A model generated the notes under the pieces. The model worked only from the letters and a program-made list of their open reading frames with translations, was not told where the DNA came from and did no database searches. The position numbers and the translations under genes were made by a program. From Conchiformibius steedae (GTDB lineage: Bacteria > Pseudomonadota > Gammaproteobacteria > Burkholderiales > Neisseriaceae), in contig NZ_CP059563.1 in NCBI RefSeq assembly GCF_014054725.1, positions 782,868 to 846,867 of the forward strand: a DNA stretch of 64,000 nucleotides. Direction: 5' to 3'. Below, piece by piece: positions 1-8,919 of this stretch (position 1 is the first letter of the stretch; each line of letters starts with the position of its first letter).

Positions 1-422
1 TCGCGTGACAGGGCGGCAACGGCGGCGGGAATGCCGTTTTCAAACGGTTCAAGCGGTAAGGGTTGCCCAATAACGCCTGTTGAAGCAATCACAATGTCTT
101 CGGGCTGCACGCCCAATGCCTGTGCGGTGAGGGCGCAGCAGGTTTGGGCGATGTATTCGCCGTCTGCGTTGCAGGTGTTGGCGTTACCGCTGTTGCACAA
201 CACGGCGCGGCTGAAACCGTCTGCCAGATGGCGGCGGGTAACGGCAATGGGTGCGCCTTGAACTTTGTTGCGGGTATAAACGGCGGCGGTGGCGGCGGGG
301 CGTTCGCTGACAATCAGTGCCAAATCGCGTTTGCTTTTGTTTTTGCGGATGCCGCAGTGTATGCCTGCTGCCAAAAAGCCTTGCGGGGCGCAAATGCCAC
401 CGCTGATGGGGGTGTGGGTCAT
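1..422 (-). CDS. argJ: ArgJ, ornithine/glutamate N-acetyltransferase (5' part, C-terminus off the window)
   Basis: ArgJ transfers the acetyl group of N-acetylornithine to glutamate (and in some bacteria also uses acetyl-CoA) in the cyclic arginine pathway. The visible N-terminal ~140 residues carry the family signature: GGICAPQGFLAAGIHCGI at the start, KRDLALIVSE, CNSGNANTCNADG and the end of the visible part ASTGVIGQPLP. The last segment approaches the conserved autocleavage Thr, which lies beyond the left edge. The start ATG at 422 is 50 nt downstream of the argC stop, so argC-argJ look like one operon on the minus strand. It cannot be judged from this part whether the enzyme is mono- or bifunctional. 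Confidence 0.93.
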   Translation of the reverse strand, partial: MTHTPISGGICAPQGFLAAGIHCGIRKNKSKRDLALIVSERPAATAAVYTRNKVQGAPIAVTRRHLADGFSRAVLCNSGNANTCNADGEYIAQTCCALTAQALGVQPEDIVIASTGVIGQPLPLEPFENGIPAAVAALSR

Positions 423-472
423 GGTTATTCCTTTGCAAAATGTGTGTGGGTGAAACGGATGGGGGTTGGGGT

Positions 473-1411
473 TTAAATCACCAAACCTGCGGTTTCATCA
501 CGCCCCAGCATTAAATTCATGCACTGCACCGCTGCGCCCGATGCGCCTTTGCCCAAATTGTCAAAACAGGCGCACAGCAGCACTTGTTCTGCATTGCCTG
601 AAACCAAAATTTCCATGCTGTCGCGCCCTGTTAAGGCATTGGCGGCAAGCATATTGTCTGCTTGGGGCGTGTTAAACGGATGCACGCGAATCATGGCTTC
701 ATCGGCGTAGTAATCGGCAAACAGTCGGGCGACATCCGCGCCGCTTGCGCCGTTTAAATCGGCAAGGCGCAGGGGAATGCTGACCAGCATGCCGCTGTAA
801 TAATCCGCCACCACAGGGGTAAACAGCGGCGGTGCAGTCAAACCGCAAACGGCTTGGATTTCGGGTAGGTGTTTGTGTTGCAAAGACAAACCGTACAGGC
901 GCGGTGCAGCGTATTTATCGGCGCGGTCGGCGGCGGCGTATTCGGCAATCATGCTTTTTCCCCCGCCTGAATAGCCTGTTAGCGAGTGGCACACGGGCAC
1001 GGCGTGTTCTGCCAGCCAAGCGCGTTCGCGTAAGGGGCGCAACAGGGCGATGACGCCGCTGGCGTGGCAACCGGGAACGGCAAGGCGTGTGGCGGTGCGG
1101 ATGTGTTCGCGCTGTCCGTGCAGTTCGGGGAAACCGTACACCCAATCAGCAGCGGTGCGATGGGCGGTGGACGTGTCGCAAATCCGCGCATCGGCAGGGG
1201 CAAACGCGACTGCTTCGCGTGCTGCTTCGTCAGGCAGGCATAAAAAGGTTAAATCTGCCTGCGCCATGGCATCGGCACGGGCAGCGGGGTCTTTGCGCTG
1301 GGCTTCGGGCAAACGCAGCAGGGTAATGTCTGCTGCCGCGCCCAAACGTTCTTCAATACGCAGCCCTGTCGTGCCTGCCGCGCCGTCAATAAAAATGGTG
1401 TGCATACTCAT
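473..1411 (-). CDS. argC: N-acetyl-gamma-glutamyl-phosphate reductase, short (type 2) form
   Basis: NADPH-dependent reductase of the third arginine-biosynthesis step. The protein (312 aa) begins with the Rossmann stretch IFIDGAAGTTGLRIEERL and carries the catalytic cysteine in AVPGCHASGVIAL, followed by SLTGYSGGGKS and LYGLSLQHKHLPEI, all typical of the short argC type 2 proteins rather than the ~340-aa type 1. An upstream extension to 1444 is open, but it adds unrelated residues, so the ATG at 1411 (or 1405) is preferred; no strong ribosome binding site is visible for either. It is the first gene of the argC-argJ pair and is divergent from gshA. Confidence 0.93.
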   Translation of the reverse strand: MSMHTIFIDGAAGTTGLRIEERLGAAADITLLRLPEAQRKDPAARADAMAQADLTFLCLPDEAAREAVAFAPADARICDTSTAHRTAADWVYGFPELHGQREHIRTATRLAVPGCHASGVIALLRPLRERAWLAEHAVPVCHSLTGYSGGGKSMIAEYAAADRADKYAAPRLYGLSLQHKHLPEIQAVCGLTAPPLFTPVVADYYSGMLVSIPLRLADLNGASGADVARLFADYYADEAMIRVHPFNTPQADNMLAANALTGRDSMEILVSGNAEQVLLCACFDNLGKGASGAAVQCMNLMLGRDETAGLVI

Positions 1412-1562
1412 GGCAAAAACCCGTAACAATAGGTAAGGCGGCAATATTGCAACAGATTAACGCCGATTGCCAGCGTTTTTTGCAATGCGTAGGAAACATA
1501 CGATTATTAAGATAATAACAAATTGTTTTATTAAAATAAAACATATTTATCGGGCTTCACTA

Positions 1563-1568
1563 TATAAT
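1563..1568 (+). promoter_or_regulatory. Candidate -10 box (TATAAT) for gshA
   Basis: A perfect TATAAT lies 69 nt before the gshA start in the AT-rich gap between divergent argC and gshA. No convincing -35 is seen at 17 nt upstream, so this is a weak promoter call. Confidence 0.4.
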
Positions 1569-1636
1569 CAGCGTTTTGCGGCGCAGCTGTTACGCGCCCT
1601 TATCCCGCTTTTCCCAATCAGAAAGGATTGATTCAG

Positions 1637-2995
1637 ATGAAGCTGCCGCATATTTCCCCCCACCACGCCGCCGCCTTGCGCGATTTTGAGCAAACCCTGT
1701 TAAGCCAACAGGCAAAAATTGAAGCATGGTTTCGCAGCCAATGGAAAACCCACCGTCCGCCGTTTTACGGTTCGGTGGACATTCGTAATGCAGGTTACAA
1801 ACTCGCCGCCATTGATATGAACCTTTTTCCCGGCGGATTCAATAACCTGAACCCCCACTTTATCCCCTTGGCAAGCATTGCCGCCCAAGACGCCGCCGAA
1901 CGCGCCTGCGAAAACGCCCGTTCCGTGCTGCTGATTCCCGAAAACCACACCCGCAACACCTTTTACCTGCAAAACGTCTATGCTTTGGCAGGCATTTTAC
2001 GCAACGCAGGTTTTGAAGTGCGTATCGGCTCGTTTAATCCCGAAATCCGCGAAGCCACCGAATTTACCACTGCCTTGGGCGACACCCTGCTGATTGAGCC
2101 CTTGCAGCGCAACGGCAATCGCGTGCAGTTGGCAGACGGATTTTCCCCATGTTTTGTTTTGTTAAATAACGACTTGTCAGGTGGCGTACCCGATATTCTG
2201 CAAGGCATTGAACAAAGCGTATTGCCCCCCTTGCACGGCGGTTGGACCACCCGCCGCAAAACCGCCCACTTTGCCGCTTACAACGGCGTGGCTGCCGAAT
2301 TTGCCGAACTGATTGGCATTGACCCGTGGCACATCAACCCCTATTTTGAACAAATTGGCGGATTGGATTTTCAAGAGCGAGAAGGCGAAGACGCCCTTGC
2401 CGCTGCCGTAGAACGTATGTTGGCAAAGATTCAAGCCAAATACAATGAAAAAGGCATTACCGAACAGCCTTTTGTAATTGTAAAAGCCGATGCGGGCACT
2501 TACGGCATGGGCGTGATGAGCGTGAAATCCGCCGATGAAGTGCGCGGGCTAAACCGCAAAAACCGCAACAAAATGGCAAAAATCAAAGAAGGTTTGCAAG
2601 TTAGCGAAGTCATTGTACAAGAAGGAATTTACACCCACGAGACCTTACATGGCGCAGTGTGTGAACCCGTAGTGTATATGATGGACAGATTTGTGATTGG
2701 CGGATTTTTCCGCGTGCATGAAGGGCGCGGCAACGATGAAAACCTGAACGCAGGCGGCATGCTGTTTGTGCCTTTAGACGAAAGCATTCCTTCGGCAGGC
2801 AGCGCCACCGATGAAGAAACCCAAAACGCCTGCCAGCGCGTGTTTGAGCAATGGGACGAAATGGGCATTCCGCGCCCCGACCCCGACAATCCCGACAGCG
2901 TAGGCAACCGCCTATACGTTTACGGCGTGTTGGCGCGTTTGTCGCTATTGGCAGCGGCGGTAGAGCTGGAACAAACCAAGCCTGCAAACACCTAA
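1637..2995 (+). CDS. gshA: Glutamate-cysteine ligase (TIGR02049-type GshA)
   Basis: First step of glutathione synthesis: ATP-dependent joining of glutamate and cysteine in the cytoplasm. The protein of about 452 aa matches the beta-proteobacterial GshA family that is unrelated in sequence to E. coli GshA: FYGSVDIRNAGYKLAAIDMN, LFPGGFNNLN, IPENHTRNTFY, FVIVKADAGTYGMGVM (ATP-grasp-like nucleotide site) and MDRFVIGGFFRVHEGRG are visible in order. The frame is open from a TTG at 1628, but the ATG at 1637 has GAAAGGA (1621-1627) at good spacing and is preferred. The gene stands alone and ends just before a hairpin at 3005-3040. Confidence 0.93.
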   Translation: MKLPHISPHHAAALRDFEQTLLSQQAKIEAWFRSQWKTHRPPFYGSVDIRNAGYKLAAIDMNLFPGGFNNLNPHFIPLASIAAQDAAERACENARSVLLIPENHTRNTFYLQNVYALAGILRNAGFEVRIGSFNPEIREATEFTTALGDTLLIEPLQRNGNRVQLADGFSPCFVLLNNDLSGGVPDILQGIEQSVLPPLHGGWTTRRKTAHFAAYNGVAAEFAELIGIDPWHINPYFEQIGGLDFQEREGEDALAAAVERMLAKIQAKYNEKGITEQPFVIVKADAGTYGMGVMSVKSADEVRGLNRKNRNKMAKIKEGLQVSEVIVQEGIYTHETLHGAVCEPVVYMMDRFVIGGFFRVHEGRGNDENLNAGGMLFVPLDESIPSAGSATDEETQNACQRVFEQWDEMGIPRPDPDNPDSVGNRLYVYGVLARLSLLAAAVELEQTKPANT

Positions 2996-3004
2996 TTATT
3001 AAAA

Positions 3005-3040
3005 CAGGGTAAACCGAATCAGAATCATCGGTTTACCCTG
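3005..3040 (+). terminator. Hairpin downstream of gshA
   Basis: CAGGGTAAACCGA (3005-3017) pairs perfectly with TCGGTTTACCCTG (3028-3040), loop 10 nt. The T-rich tail (TAAAAATATTTT) is imperfect, so termination is likely but not certain. Confidence 0.65.
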
Positions 3041-3141
3041 TAAAAATATTTTGAGCAATCTACCCAAATATCCGCTTTTTCTGATATGATAACGATATGT
3101 TACACTTTACTACCTTTTTTGGATTATTCAGAAAGAAAACC

Positions 3142-5703
3142 ATGTCTGCTTCTTCCGAATTTACCCCCGAACAAATCAAGCAATATGAACAATGGCTAAA
3201 CCAACTTGGAAAAGATTGGCGAGCCATACAATCCTATAAATATTATGATATTCAAGCTGCACAAACCGAAGTTTATAAAACCGTTTTAAGCCGTTTGCCC
3301 CCGTCTGAGCAAGTCAGTTTGCTGGTGTATTGCACCCAAAAAATGTATCATATTAATACTTGGTGGTATGGGCGTGTACCTGCTTACGCGTTGATATTGG
3401 CACTGCTGCGTAAAAACCTGCCTGTCAGCAGCCACGAAGCCGCTTGGCTGTTAAACACAGCGTTTGCAGATGAGCCTGAAGCTGAAAAGGTGTTTAAGAA
3501 CAAGGGTAAAGAGCGGGAAAAAAGTAAGTTGGCAGTTTGGACCTATTATCCTTTAGCCGCATTACTCAAACACATTGAAAAACACATCGGCACAGCAACA
3601 GACAACGAATTGCGTGATGCCTTGCAATTGGCGCGTCAGCGCGTGTCTGCTTCCGACAGGAGCAGTTCAGATAAAGCCCGATTAGCCCAAAAACTGCAAC
3701 AATTGCTGGGCGATACGGTAGATAAGGCAGAATTTCCTGAGAATGATGATTTTGCTCAAGCACACAGCGAAGCATTGGCAGCTTTGCCGATGCAGCAGCA
3801 AGTGTGTTGGCACAAAATTTTTACCCATGCTTTGGGCGCGAAAGCCGGTAAGCCTTCTGCGGCGTTTTTAAAAACCATGCGTACTTATATGGACGAATTG
3901 GGTGAAGAGGTTTTTAAAAATCAGTTGCTGGATTGGTTTCATTGGATGATTAAGCAAAAGACCCGCGACTCATCCGAGATGACAGAGAGGGAATATTATT
4001 TTTCTTATGGTTTGCCTGTGGCGGGGGCGAATGTTCCCCTTGTAAAAGGTTTGGTGTGGGGCAGTGCGCTGTGTGCCGATGAAACCATGCTGGCAACGCT
4101 CACGGCGCTAGCATTACGCTGTTATGAAAAAGTACCCAACTTGGGCGTATCCACGCTTACCAGTATCGGCAATGCCTGTTTGTATGCGTTGGCAGAATCA
4201 GGCTTAAACGGTATTAAATATTTGTCGCGTTTGCTGTTGCGTGTCAAAGCAGCCAATACCCGCAAAACCATTGACCAATACATGCGCGCAGCCGCAGAAC
4301 AACATGGTGTATCGCGCCAAGCCATTGAAGACATGGCGGTGGAAGGTTTTGGCTTGGATGAAAACGGCGCACGCATGGAAACCTTTGACAGCGGACACAG
4401 TTGTCGTTTGCAAATTACAGGCGTAGGCAAAAGCAGCTTGGAATGGTTTAAAGCAGATGGTTCGCCGCAAAAAACTGTGCCTGCTGCGGTAAAAGAGCAG
4501 TGCGCCGAACAACTAAAAGCCTTAAAACTGCTACAAAAAAATCTCAATACTACTCTAACTGCCCAGCGCGACCGTTTGGACCGCATGATGCGTAGCGAAC
4601 AGCGCATGACAATGGTGCATTTTCAACAATATTACTTGGCACACGGGCTGATGGCTTGGCTGGCGCGTGGGCTGATTTGGCAGTTTTTTCAAAATGAAAA
4701 CGATACGCAGGGCGTAGCGGCGTTTTATGCAGATGGTGAATGGGTGAACCATGCGGGCGAAATAATTGATGTATCAGCGTATTCGCAAGTGATGTTGTGG
4801 CATCCTGCTACTGCTGAACCTGCTGAAGTATTGGCTTGGCGTAATATGTTGGCAGAAAAGCAAATCCGTCAGCCATTTAAACAGGCATACCGCGAGATTT
4901 ACTTAATTACCGATGCAGAATTAAAAACGCGCACATACAGCAACCGTTTTGCTGCACATATTTTAAAACAACATCAATATATGAACTTGGCAAAAGGGCG
5001 CGACTGGCAGGGCAGTTTGCAAGGTGGCTGGGACGGCGGCGACCACCCGATTATCCGTTTGGCATTGCCTGAATATGGCTTGCACGCCGAATTTTGGACG
5101 GAAGGCATCTATCAAGAAGATTTGATGTCGGAATCATGGATTTATTTATATGTTTCCACCGACCAAGTGCGCTTTTACCGCGAAGGCGAGGACAATACGC
5201 CAATGAACTTGATTGATGTGCCTGTGCGGGCGTTTTCGGAAGTGATGCGCGATGTGGACTTGTTTGTGGGCGTTGCCAGCGTGGGCAACGACCCCGATTG
5301 GCACGACAACGGCGGTTTGCCGCAGTACCGCGATTATTGGCAAAGCTATTCGTTTGGCGATTTGGGCGAAGTGGCGAAAAACCGCAAAGCGGTGCTGGAA
5401 ACGCTGTTACCCCGTTTGAAAATCGGTAAAGTGGCGCATATTGAAGGCAATTTTGTGATTGTGCAAGGCAAAATCCGCACTTATAAAATCCATATTGGCA
5501 GTAGCAATATCTTAATGTTGCCTAACGACCAATATTTGTGCATTGTGCCGGACCGCAGCAAAAAAGACCCGACACAGGGTTTGTTTGTGCCGTTTGAGGG
5601 CGATACGATGTTGTCGGTGGTGTTGTCTAAAGCGATGTTGTTGGTGGAAGATACGCAAATTACTGACCCGACGATTGTGTCGCAAATCGGGCGGGCGGGA
5701 TAA
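3142..5703 (+). CDS. Large DUF4132-domain protein (MolR-like)
   Basis: Function unknown. The 853-aa protein carries a DUF4132-type core at roughly residues 410-600: SLEWFKADGSPQKTVPAAVK, then a helical stretch TLTAQRDRLDRMM and HGLMAWLARGLIWQFF. A conserved-looking C-terminus follows with DLFVGVASVGNDPDW, AHIEGNFVIVQGKIRTYKIH and LCIVPDRS. No signal peptide or membrane helix is visible, so it is probably cytoplasmic. The frame is open from an ATG at 3097, but a -10-like TATGAT at 3085-3090 would put the transcript start near that codon, and the ATG at 3142 has AGAAAG upstream. Family members are often in poorly understood gene neighbourhoods; the gene here has no partner directly beside it. 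Confidence 0.8.
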   Translation: MSASSEFTPEQIKQYEQWLNQLGKDWRAIQSYKYYDIQAAQTEVYKTVLSRLPPSEQVSLLVYCTQKMYHINTWWYGRVPAYALILALLRKNLPVSSHEAAWLLNTAFADEPEAEKVFKNKGKEREKSKLAVWTYYPLAALLKHIEKHIGTATDNELRDALQLARQRVSASDRSSSDKARLAQKLQQLLGDTVDKAEFPENDDFAQAHSEALAALPMQQQVCWHKIFTHALGAKAGKPSAAFLKTMRTYMDELGEEVFKNQLLDWFHWMIKQKTRDSSEMTEREYYFSYGLPVAGANVPLVKGLVWGSALCADETMLATLTALALRCYEKVPNLGVSTLTSIGNACLYALAESGLNGIKYLSRLLLRVKAANTRKTIDQYMRAAAEQHGVSRQAIEDMAVEGFGLDENGARMETFDSGHSCRLQITGVGKSSLEWFKADGSPQKTVPAAVKEQCAEQLKALKLLQKNLNTTLTAQRDRLDRMMRSEQRMTMVHFQQYYLAHGLMAWLARGLIWQFFQNENDTQGVAAFYADGEWVNHAGEIIDVSAYSQVMLWHPATAEPAEVLAWRNMLAEKQIRQPFKQAYREIYLITDAELKTRTYSNRFAAHILKQHQYMNLAKGRDWQGSLQGGWDGGDHPIIRLALPEYGLHAEFWTEGIYQEDLMSESWIYLYVSTDQVRFYREGEDNTPMNLIDVPVRAFSEVMRDVDLFVGVASVGNDPDWHDNGGLPQYRDYWQSYSFGDLGEVAKNRKAVLETLLPRLKIGKVAHIEGNFVIVQGKIRTYKIHIGSSNILMLPNDQYLCIVPDRSKKDPTQGLFVPFEGDTMLSVVLSKAMLLVEDTQITDPTIVSQIGRAG

Positions 5704-5725
5704 GTTTGAGAACTGTCCTACTCTT

Positions 5726-5838
5726 CCCCCCCCGTTTGGGGGAGGGCTAGGGTGGGGGAAAGTAATGGATAAACAAAATATTGGTCAATATTGAATTGAT
5801 TACCCACCACCCCAACCCTCACCCAACGGGGGAGGGGG
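5726..5838. repeat. GC-rich repeat doublet, copy A
   Basis: Two inverted GC-rich arms flank a ~50-nt AT-rich centre. The left arm runs ...GGGGGAGGGCTAGGGTGGGGG (about 5737-5757) and the right arm is roughly its reverse complement (about 5803-5838). Each arm can also fold on itself. The same unit recurs at 11391-11494. It resembles REP/BIME-type extragenic palindromes; no coding. Confidence 0.7.
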
Positions 5839-5878
5839 TAATATTCAGTCCAGCATGAAGATTTCTGCTTGTGTGTGA

Positions 5879-5913
5879 TAAAAAAATCCCCGAAAAGCCT
5901 GTGCGTTTCGGGG
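5879..5913 (-). terminator. Intrinsic terminator of the substrate-binding protein gene
   Basis: CCCCGAAA (5888-5895) pairs with TTTCGGGG (5906-5913). On the minus strand the hairpin is followed by a run of T (5880-5886 region), 17 nt after the gene's stop codon. Confidence 0.85.
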
Positions 5914-5929
5914 TGGATTGTTAAGGGAT

Positions 5930-6769
5930 TTATTGAGAAGCGGCGGATGCAGGTGCAGAAGCGGCTTCTTTTTTATTGCCAAACCATTGGCTGTGGATTT
6001 TGTCGTAAGTGCCGTCGCTGTGGATTTGTGCCAAGCCTTTGTTGATGGCTTCGCGCAAGCCGTCGTTGCGCCCTTTGCGGAAGGCAAAACCGTATTGCTC
6101 TTTGACAAAAGAGGGGTCAACCAAGGTGGTGAGTTTGACTTCGGGGTTTTGCTGAACATAGTGTTCTACCACGCTGCTGTCGCCTACCACGGCATCAACG
6201 CCGCCGCTTTGCAGTTCTTTAAAAGCCAAAGGCATATTTTCAAAGCGTTTGATTTGGGTGCTTTGTTTGCCTTGCAAATCCTGCATAATCAAATCGCCTG
6301 ATGTGGCGGCTTGTACGGATACGCTGTGGGTTTTTAAATCGTTAAAGGATTTGATGTTTTTTCCTGCGCCTTCGTTGAAGACAATCATTTGGGTGGCTTC
6401 AAAATAGGGCTCGGAAAAATCCAGCTGCTGTTTGCGTTCGTCGGTAATGGTGATGCTGGCAAGGGCGATGTCGCTGTCACCTTTGTTGACATTGGCAAAA
6501 AGCCCTTCAAACGGGGTGTTGTTAAAGTCCAGTTTGATGTTTTGGCTTTTGGCTGCGGCATCTAAAATGTCGTGGGAAAAACCGACTACTTTGTTGTTTT
6601 CCATGTATTCCATGGGGGCGTAGGAAGCATCGGTGGCGACAATATAGGTTTGGTTGGTATTCAGGCTGCCGGCAGGGGCGGAAGCGGCGGGTTGGGCGGG
6701 CTGCTGTTGCGAACACGCGCCCAGCAGGATGGCGGAAAAGATGCCGAAAATCGCGGTTTGGTTGCGCAT
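5930..6769 (-). CDS. Amino-acid ABC transporter substrate-binding lipoprotein (family 3)
   Basis: Periplasm-side binding protein of a polar amino acid ABC importer. A lipoprotein signal peptide ends in LLGAC with Cys19 as the lipidation site, followed by a Ala/Pro/Gln-rich linker. The mature part shows the family 3 pattern: YIVATDASYAPMEYMENNKV, GFSHDILDAAA, NTPFEGLFANVNKGDSDIAL, ITITDERKQQLDFSEPYF, and a C-terminal FAFRKGRNDGLREAINKGL. The ligand (cystine, glutamine or another amino acid) cannot be read from the sequence. No permease or ATPase gene is adjacent, so the partners are encoded elsewhere. The tail is again Ala/Ser-rich. Confidence 0.9.
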   Translation of the reverse strand: MRNQTAIFGIFSAILLGACSQQQPAQPAASAPAGSLNTNQTYIVATDASYAPMEYMENNKVVGFSHDILDAAAKSQNIKLDFNNTPFEGLFANVNKGDSDIALASITITDERKQQLDFSEPYFEATQMIVFNEGAGKNIKSFNDLKTHSVSVQAATSGDLIMQDLQGKQSTQIKRFENMPLAFKELQSGGVDAVVGDSSVVEHYVQQNPEVKLTTLVDPSFVKEQYGFAFRKGRNDGLREAINKGLAQIHSDGTYDKIHSQWFGNKKEAASAPASAASQ

Positions 6770-6872
6770 GACGGGAATTCCTGTGGGATGGATAATGGGG
6801 TGTAGGCAAGGCTGCCGAAAACCGTGCGGGTTTGGCAGCCTGTTTTAAATCTATTTAAATACAATAATTTAA

Positions 6873-7601
6873 TTATTGTAAAACGACATCTACGCGGCGA
6901 CTGTCTTCGCCTGATGCGGCGGGTTCGCGGATTTCAATGCTGCCTTCGGGCACGCCTGCCGCCAACAATACGGTGCGCACGGCGGACGCGCGTTCTTTGG
7001 TTAGGTTGGCGTTGGTTTCGCTGTCGGCATGGCTGACAATCACGGCTTTTGTGCCGTTTTTCACGCCTTCTACAATGCCTTTGAGTGCTTCAAGGGTGTT
7101 GGCTGCCATGTCGGATTTGCCTTTGGCAAAGTAAAACTGCACGCTGTCGGCGGCGGCAAGCACTTTGGTTTCGGCGTGAACGGCGTTTTCCTGCGCCAAG
7201 ATGGTTTGGGCGGGGGTAGAAGCAGCAGGGGTGGAAGCGGGGGCTTGAGCGGCAGCGGCGGGGTCAATGGCAGCAGCGGAAGCGGCAGGTGCGGAAGTGG
7301 TTTCCACATCGGAAGGTGCGGTCATGCCTTTGCTTTGTTCGTCGGAAGTGGCGGCGGCAATGCTGGCGGCTTGGGCTTCGCTGGTGGGAATCACGCTGGG
7401 GGCGGTTTCGGAAGCGGCAACGGCTGCGGCAGGTTCGCTGACGGTGGTTTTTTCGTCTTGGTAATGGGTGTAAAAAGCCATTGCCAAAACACCTGCGGCT
7501 GCGGCTGCGGCAGTACCCAAACCGACCCACAGTCCGATGCGCGTGTTATTGTCTTGTTCGGCAGGGGCGGGGGTTTTGGCGGAATGTTTTTCCGTAGTCA
7601 T
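6873..7601 (-). CDS. OmpA-like domain protein with N-terminal membrane anchor
   Basis: A 242-aa envelope protein: short charged N-terminus, one membrane helix at about residues 22-44 (IGLWVGLGTAAAAAAGVLAM), a long Ala/Ser/Pro/Thr-rich linker, then about residues 150-242 resembling an OmpA-type peptidoglycan-binding domain (VQFYFAKGKSDM, VIVSHADSETNANLTKERA, GEDSRRVDVVL). It probably links the inner membrane to peptidoglycan. The open frame extends upstream to 7736, but AAGGAA sits 9 nt before the ATG at 7601, which is chosen. The arginine of the usual OmpA signature is seen as SRRVDV. The exact role is unknown. Confidence 0.75.
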   Translation of the reverse strand: MTTEKHSAKTPAPAEQDNNTRIGLWVGLGTAAAAAAGVLAMAFYTHYQDEKTTVSEPAAAVAASETAPSVIPTSEAQAASIAAATSDEQSKGMTAPSDVETTSAPAASAAAIDPAAAAQAPASTPAASTPAQTILAQENAVHAETKVLAAADSVQFYFAKGKSDMAANTLEALKGIVEGVKNGTKAVIVSHADSETNANLTKERASAVRTVLLAAGVPEGSIEIREPAASGEDSRRVDVVLQ

Positions 7602-7805
7602 AGTAAAGTAATTCCTTAAAAATCGGGATTTCAAACAGACAACCTGCTGCCCGCAGCGGGCAGGACGGTGTGTATCATACGGCACGGCGCGCCGTGATTC
7701 GGCGGGATTATACCGTTCTTTCGGGTAGGGTTTCAAACGGAAACATAAAGAAATTTTGCTTATTTTTACCCACGCGGCGGCAAGGGCTGTTTTTGCGGGG
7801 CATCA

Positions 7806-7814
7806 TGCTATAAT
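7806..7814 (+). promoter_or_regulatory. Extended -10 promoter for tsaB operon
   Basis: TGCTATAAT is a perfect -10 hexamer with the extended TGn motif, 75 nt upstream of the tsaB start. No clear -35 is present, which is common for extended -10 promoters. Confidence 0.55.
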
Positions 7815-7888
7815 TTCTGCTGTTTTTGTGCGCTGTTGGCGCAGCTTGCCGATTTGATTTGTTTAACCCGAATTCTGAAGGAATGCCG

Positions 7889-8578
7889 ATGAACTTTCCC
7901 GATTTAAACCGTCCCGTCCTTGCCATTGATACGGGTACCAGCGTGTTGTCGCTGGCATTGCGTGTAAACGGCACCACCCGCACCCGTCACGCTGAAGCGG
8001 GTACGCGCCATGCCGAACTGATTTTGCCGCGCATCCGTGAGCTGTTTGACGAATTCGGCATAGATGCTGCCGATTTGGGCGCAGTGGTGTATGCACAAGG
8101 ACCGGGGGCGTTTACCGGACTGCGCATCGGCATCGGCACGGCGCAGGGCTTGGCAACGCCGTTTGACACGCCTTTAATCGGTGTACCGTCTTTGGATGCC
8201 GCTGCCTATCTGCTGCCGCCGTCTGCCTGCGTACTTGCCGCCATTGATGCGCGTATGGACGAGGTGTTTTACGCATGGTTTGACACGGTAAACCATGTGC
8301 GTTTGAGTGATTACCAAGTGGGCGAAGCCGCTGTCATTACTGCGCCTGACGATGCCGTTTGGGACGACATCCGCGCCGTAGGCAATGCGTTTGAGCTGGA
8401 TTATCCGCCACCGTTTGAAGGCTTGGCGGCGATGCCCACGGCGGTGGACTTTTTGGAATTGGCAGACAGCGGACGTTATCCCGCCACCGATGCCGCTTCT
8501 GCCTCGCTGCTGTATGTGCGTGACAAAGTTGCCCTGACCGCCGCCGAACAAATCGCCCGCCGTGCGGGGCAGGCGTGA
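7889..8578 (+). CDS. tsaB: TsaB, tRNA threonylcarbamoyladenosine biosynthesis protein
   Basis: TsaB is the ASKHA-fold partner that stabilises TsaD during t6A37 modification of tRNAs. At 229 aa it has the expected length, beginning VLAIDTGTSVLSLAL and containing the family motif YAQGPGAFTGLRIGIGTAQGLA, then IDARMDEVFYAWF. The frame is open from 7826; of the two ATGs at 7883 and 7889, the second has GAAGGA at workable spacing. Its stop codon overlaps the GTG start of yraN (GTGA), implying translational coupling. Confidence 0.93.
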   Translation: MNFPDLNRPVLAIDTGTSVLSLALRVNGTTRTRHAEAGTRHAELILPRIRELFDEFGIDAADLGAVVYAQGPGAFTGLRIGIGTAQGLATPFDTPLIGVPSLDAAAYLLPPSACVLAAIDARMDEVFYAWFDTVNHVRLSDYQVGEAAVITAPDDAVWDDIRAVGNAFELDYPPPFEGLAAMPTAVDFLELADSGRYPATDAASASLLYVRDKVALTAAEQIARRAGQA

Positions 8579-8913
8579 GCCGCAGCCTCGGCAACGCCGC
8601 CGAAGACACAGCCTGTGCCTTTTTACAGGCGCAGGGCTGTAACATATTGGCGCGTAACTGGCATAGCAGGCACGGCGAAATTGACATTATTGCCGAGCAA
8701 AATGGCTGTGTTTTGTTTGTAGAAGTCAAATACCGCAAAACCCCCGCTTACGGCGGCGCAGCCTACAGCATTACCCCGTCCAAACTCGCCAAACTGCACA
8801 CCACCGCCGAACAGTATTTGCAAAGCCGTTGCGACCAACCGCCTTGTCGTTTGGATGCCATATTGATAGAAGGCAACCAAGCGCCCGTTTGGATTCAAAA
8901 TATTACAGGATAA
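8575..8913 (+). CDS. yraN: YraN/UPF0102 family protein
   Basis: A 112-aa member of the UPF0102 family, a predicted nuclease-fold (PD-(D/E)XK-like) protein of unproven function. The family core is clear: G(x)AAEDTACAFL, NILARNWHSRHGEIDIIA and CVLFVEVKYRKTP, with the E-I-D and E-V-K residues that would form the nuclease site. The start is GTG at 8575 inside the tsaB stop. gmhA follows 6 nt downstream, so tsaB-yraN-gmhA are one transcription unit. Confidence 0.92.
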   Translation: MSRSLGNAAEDTACAFLQAQGCNILARNWHSRHGEIDIIAEQNGCVLFVEVKYRKTPAYGGAAYSITPSKLAKLHTTAEQYLQSRCDQPPCRLDAILIEGNQAPVWIQNITG

Positions 8914-8919
8914 ATCATC

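Noticed and set aside
7029..7619. 196-residue Gly-rich open frame opposite the OmpA-like gene
   Set aside because: Reverse reading of an Ala/Ser/Pro-rich linker yields Gly-rich low complexity; no RBS, and the minus-strand gene has a good RBS and domain.
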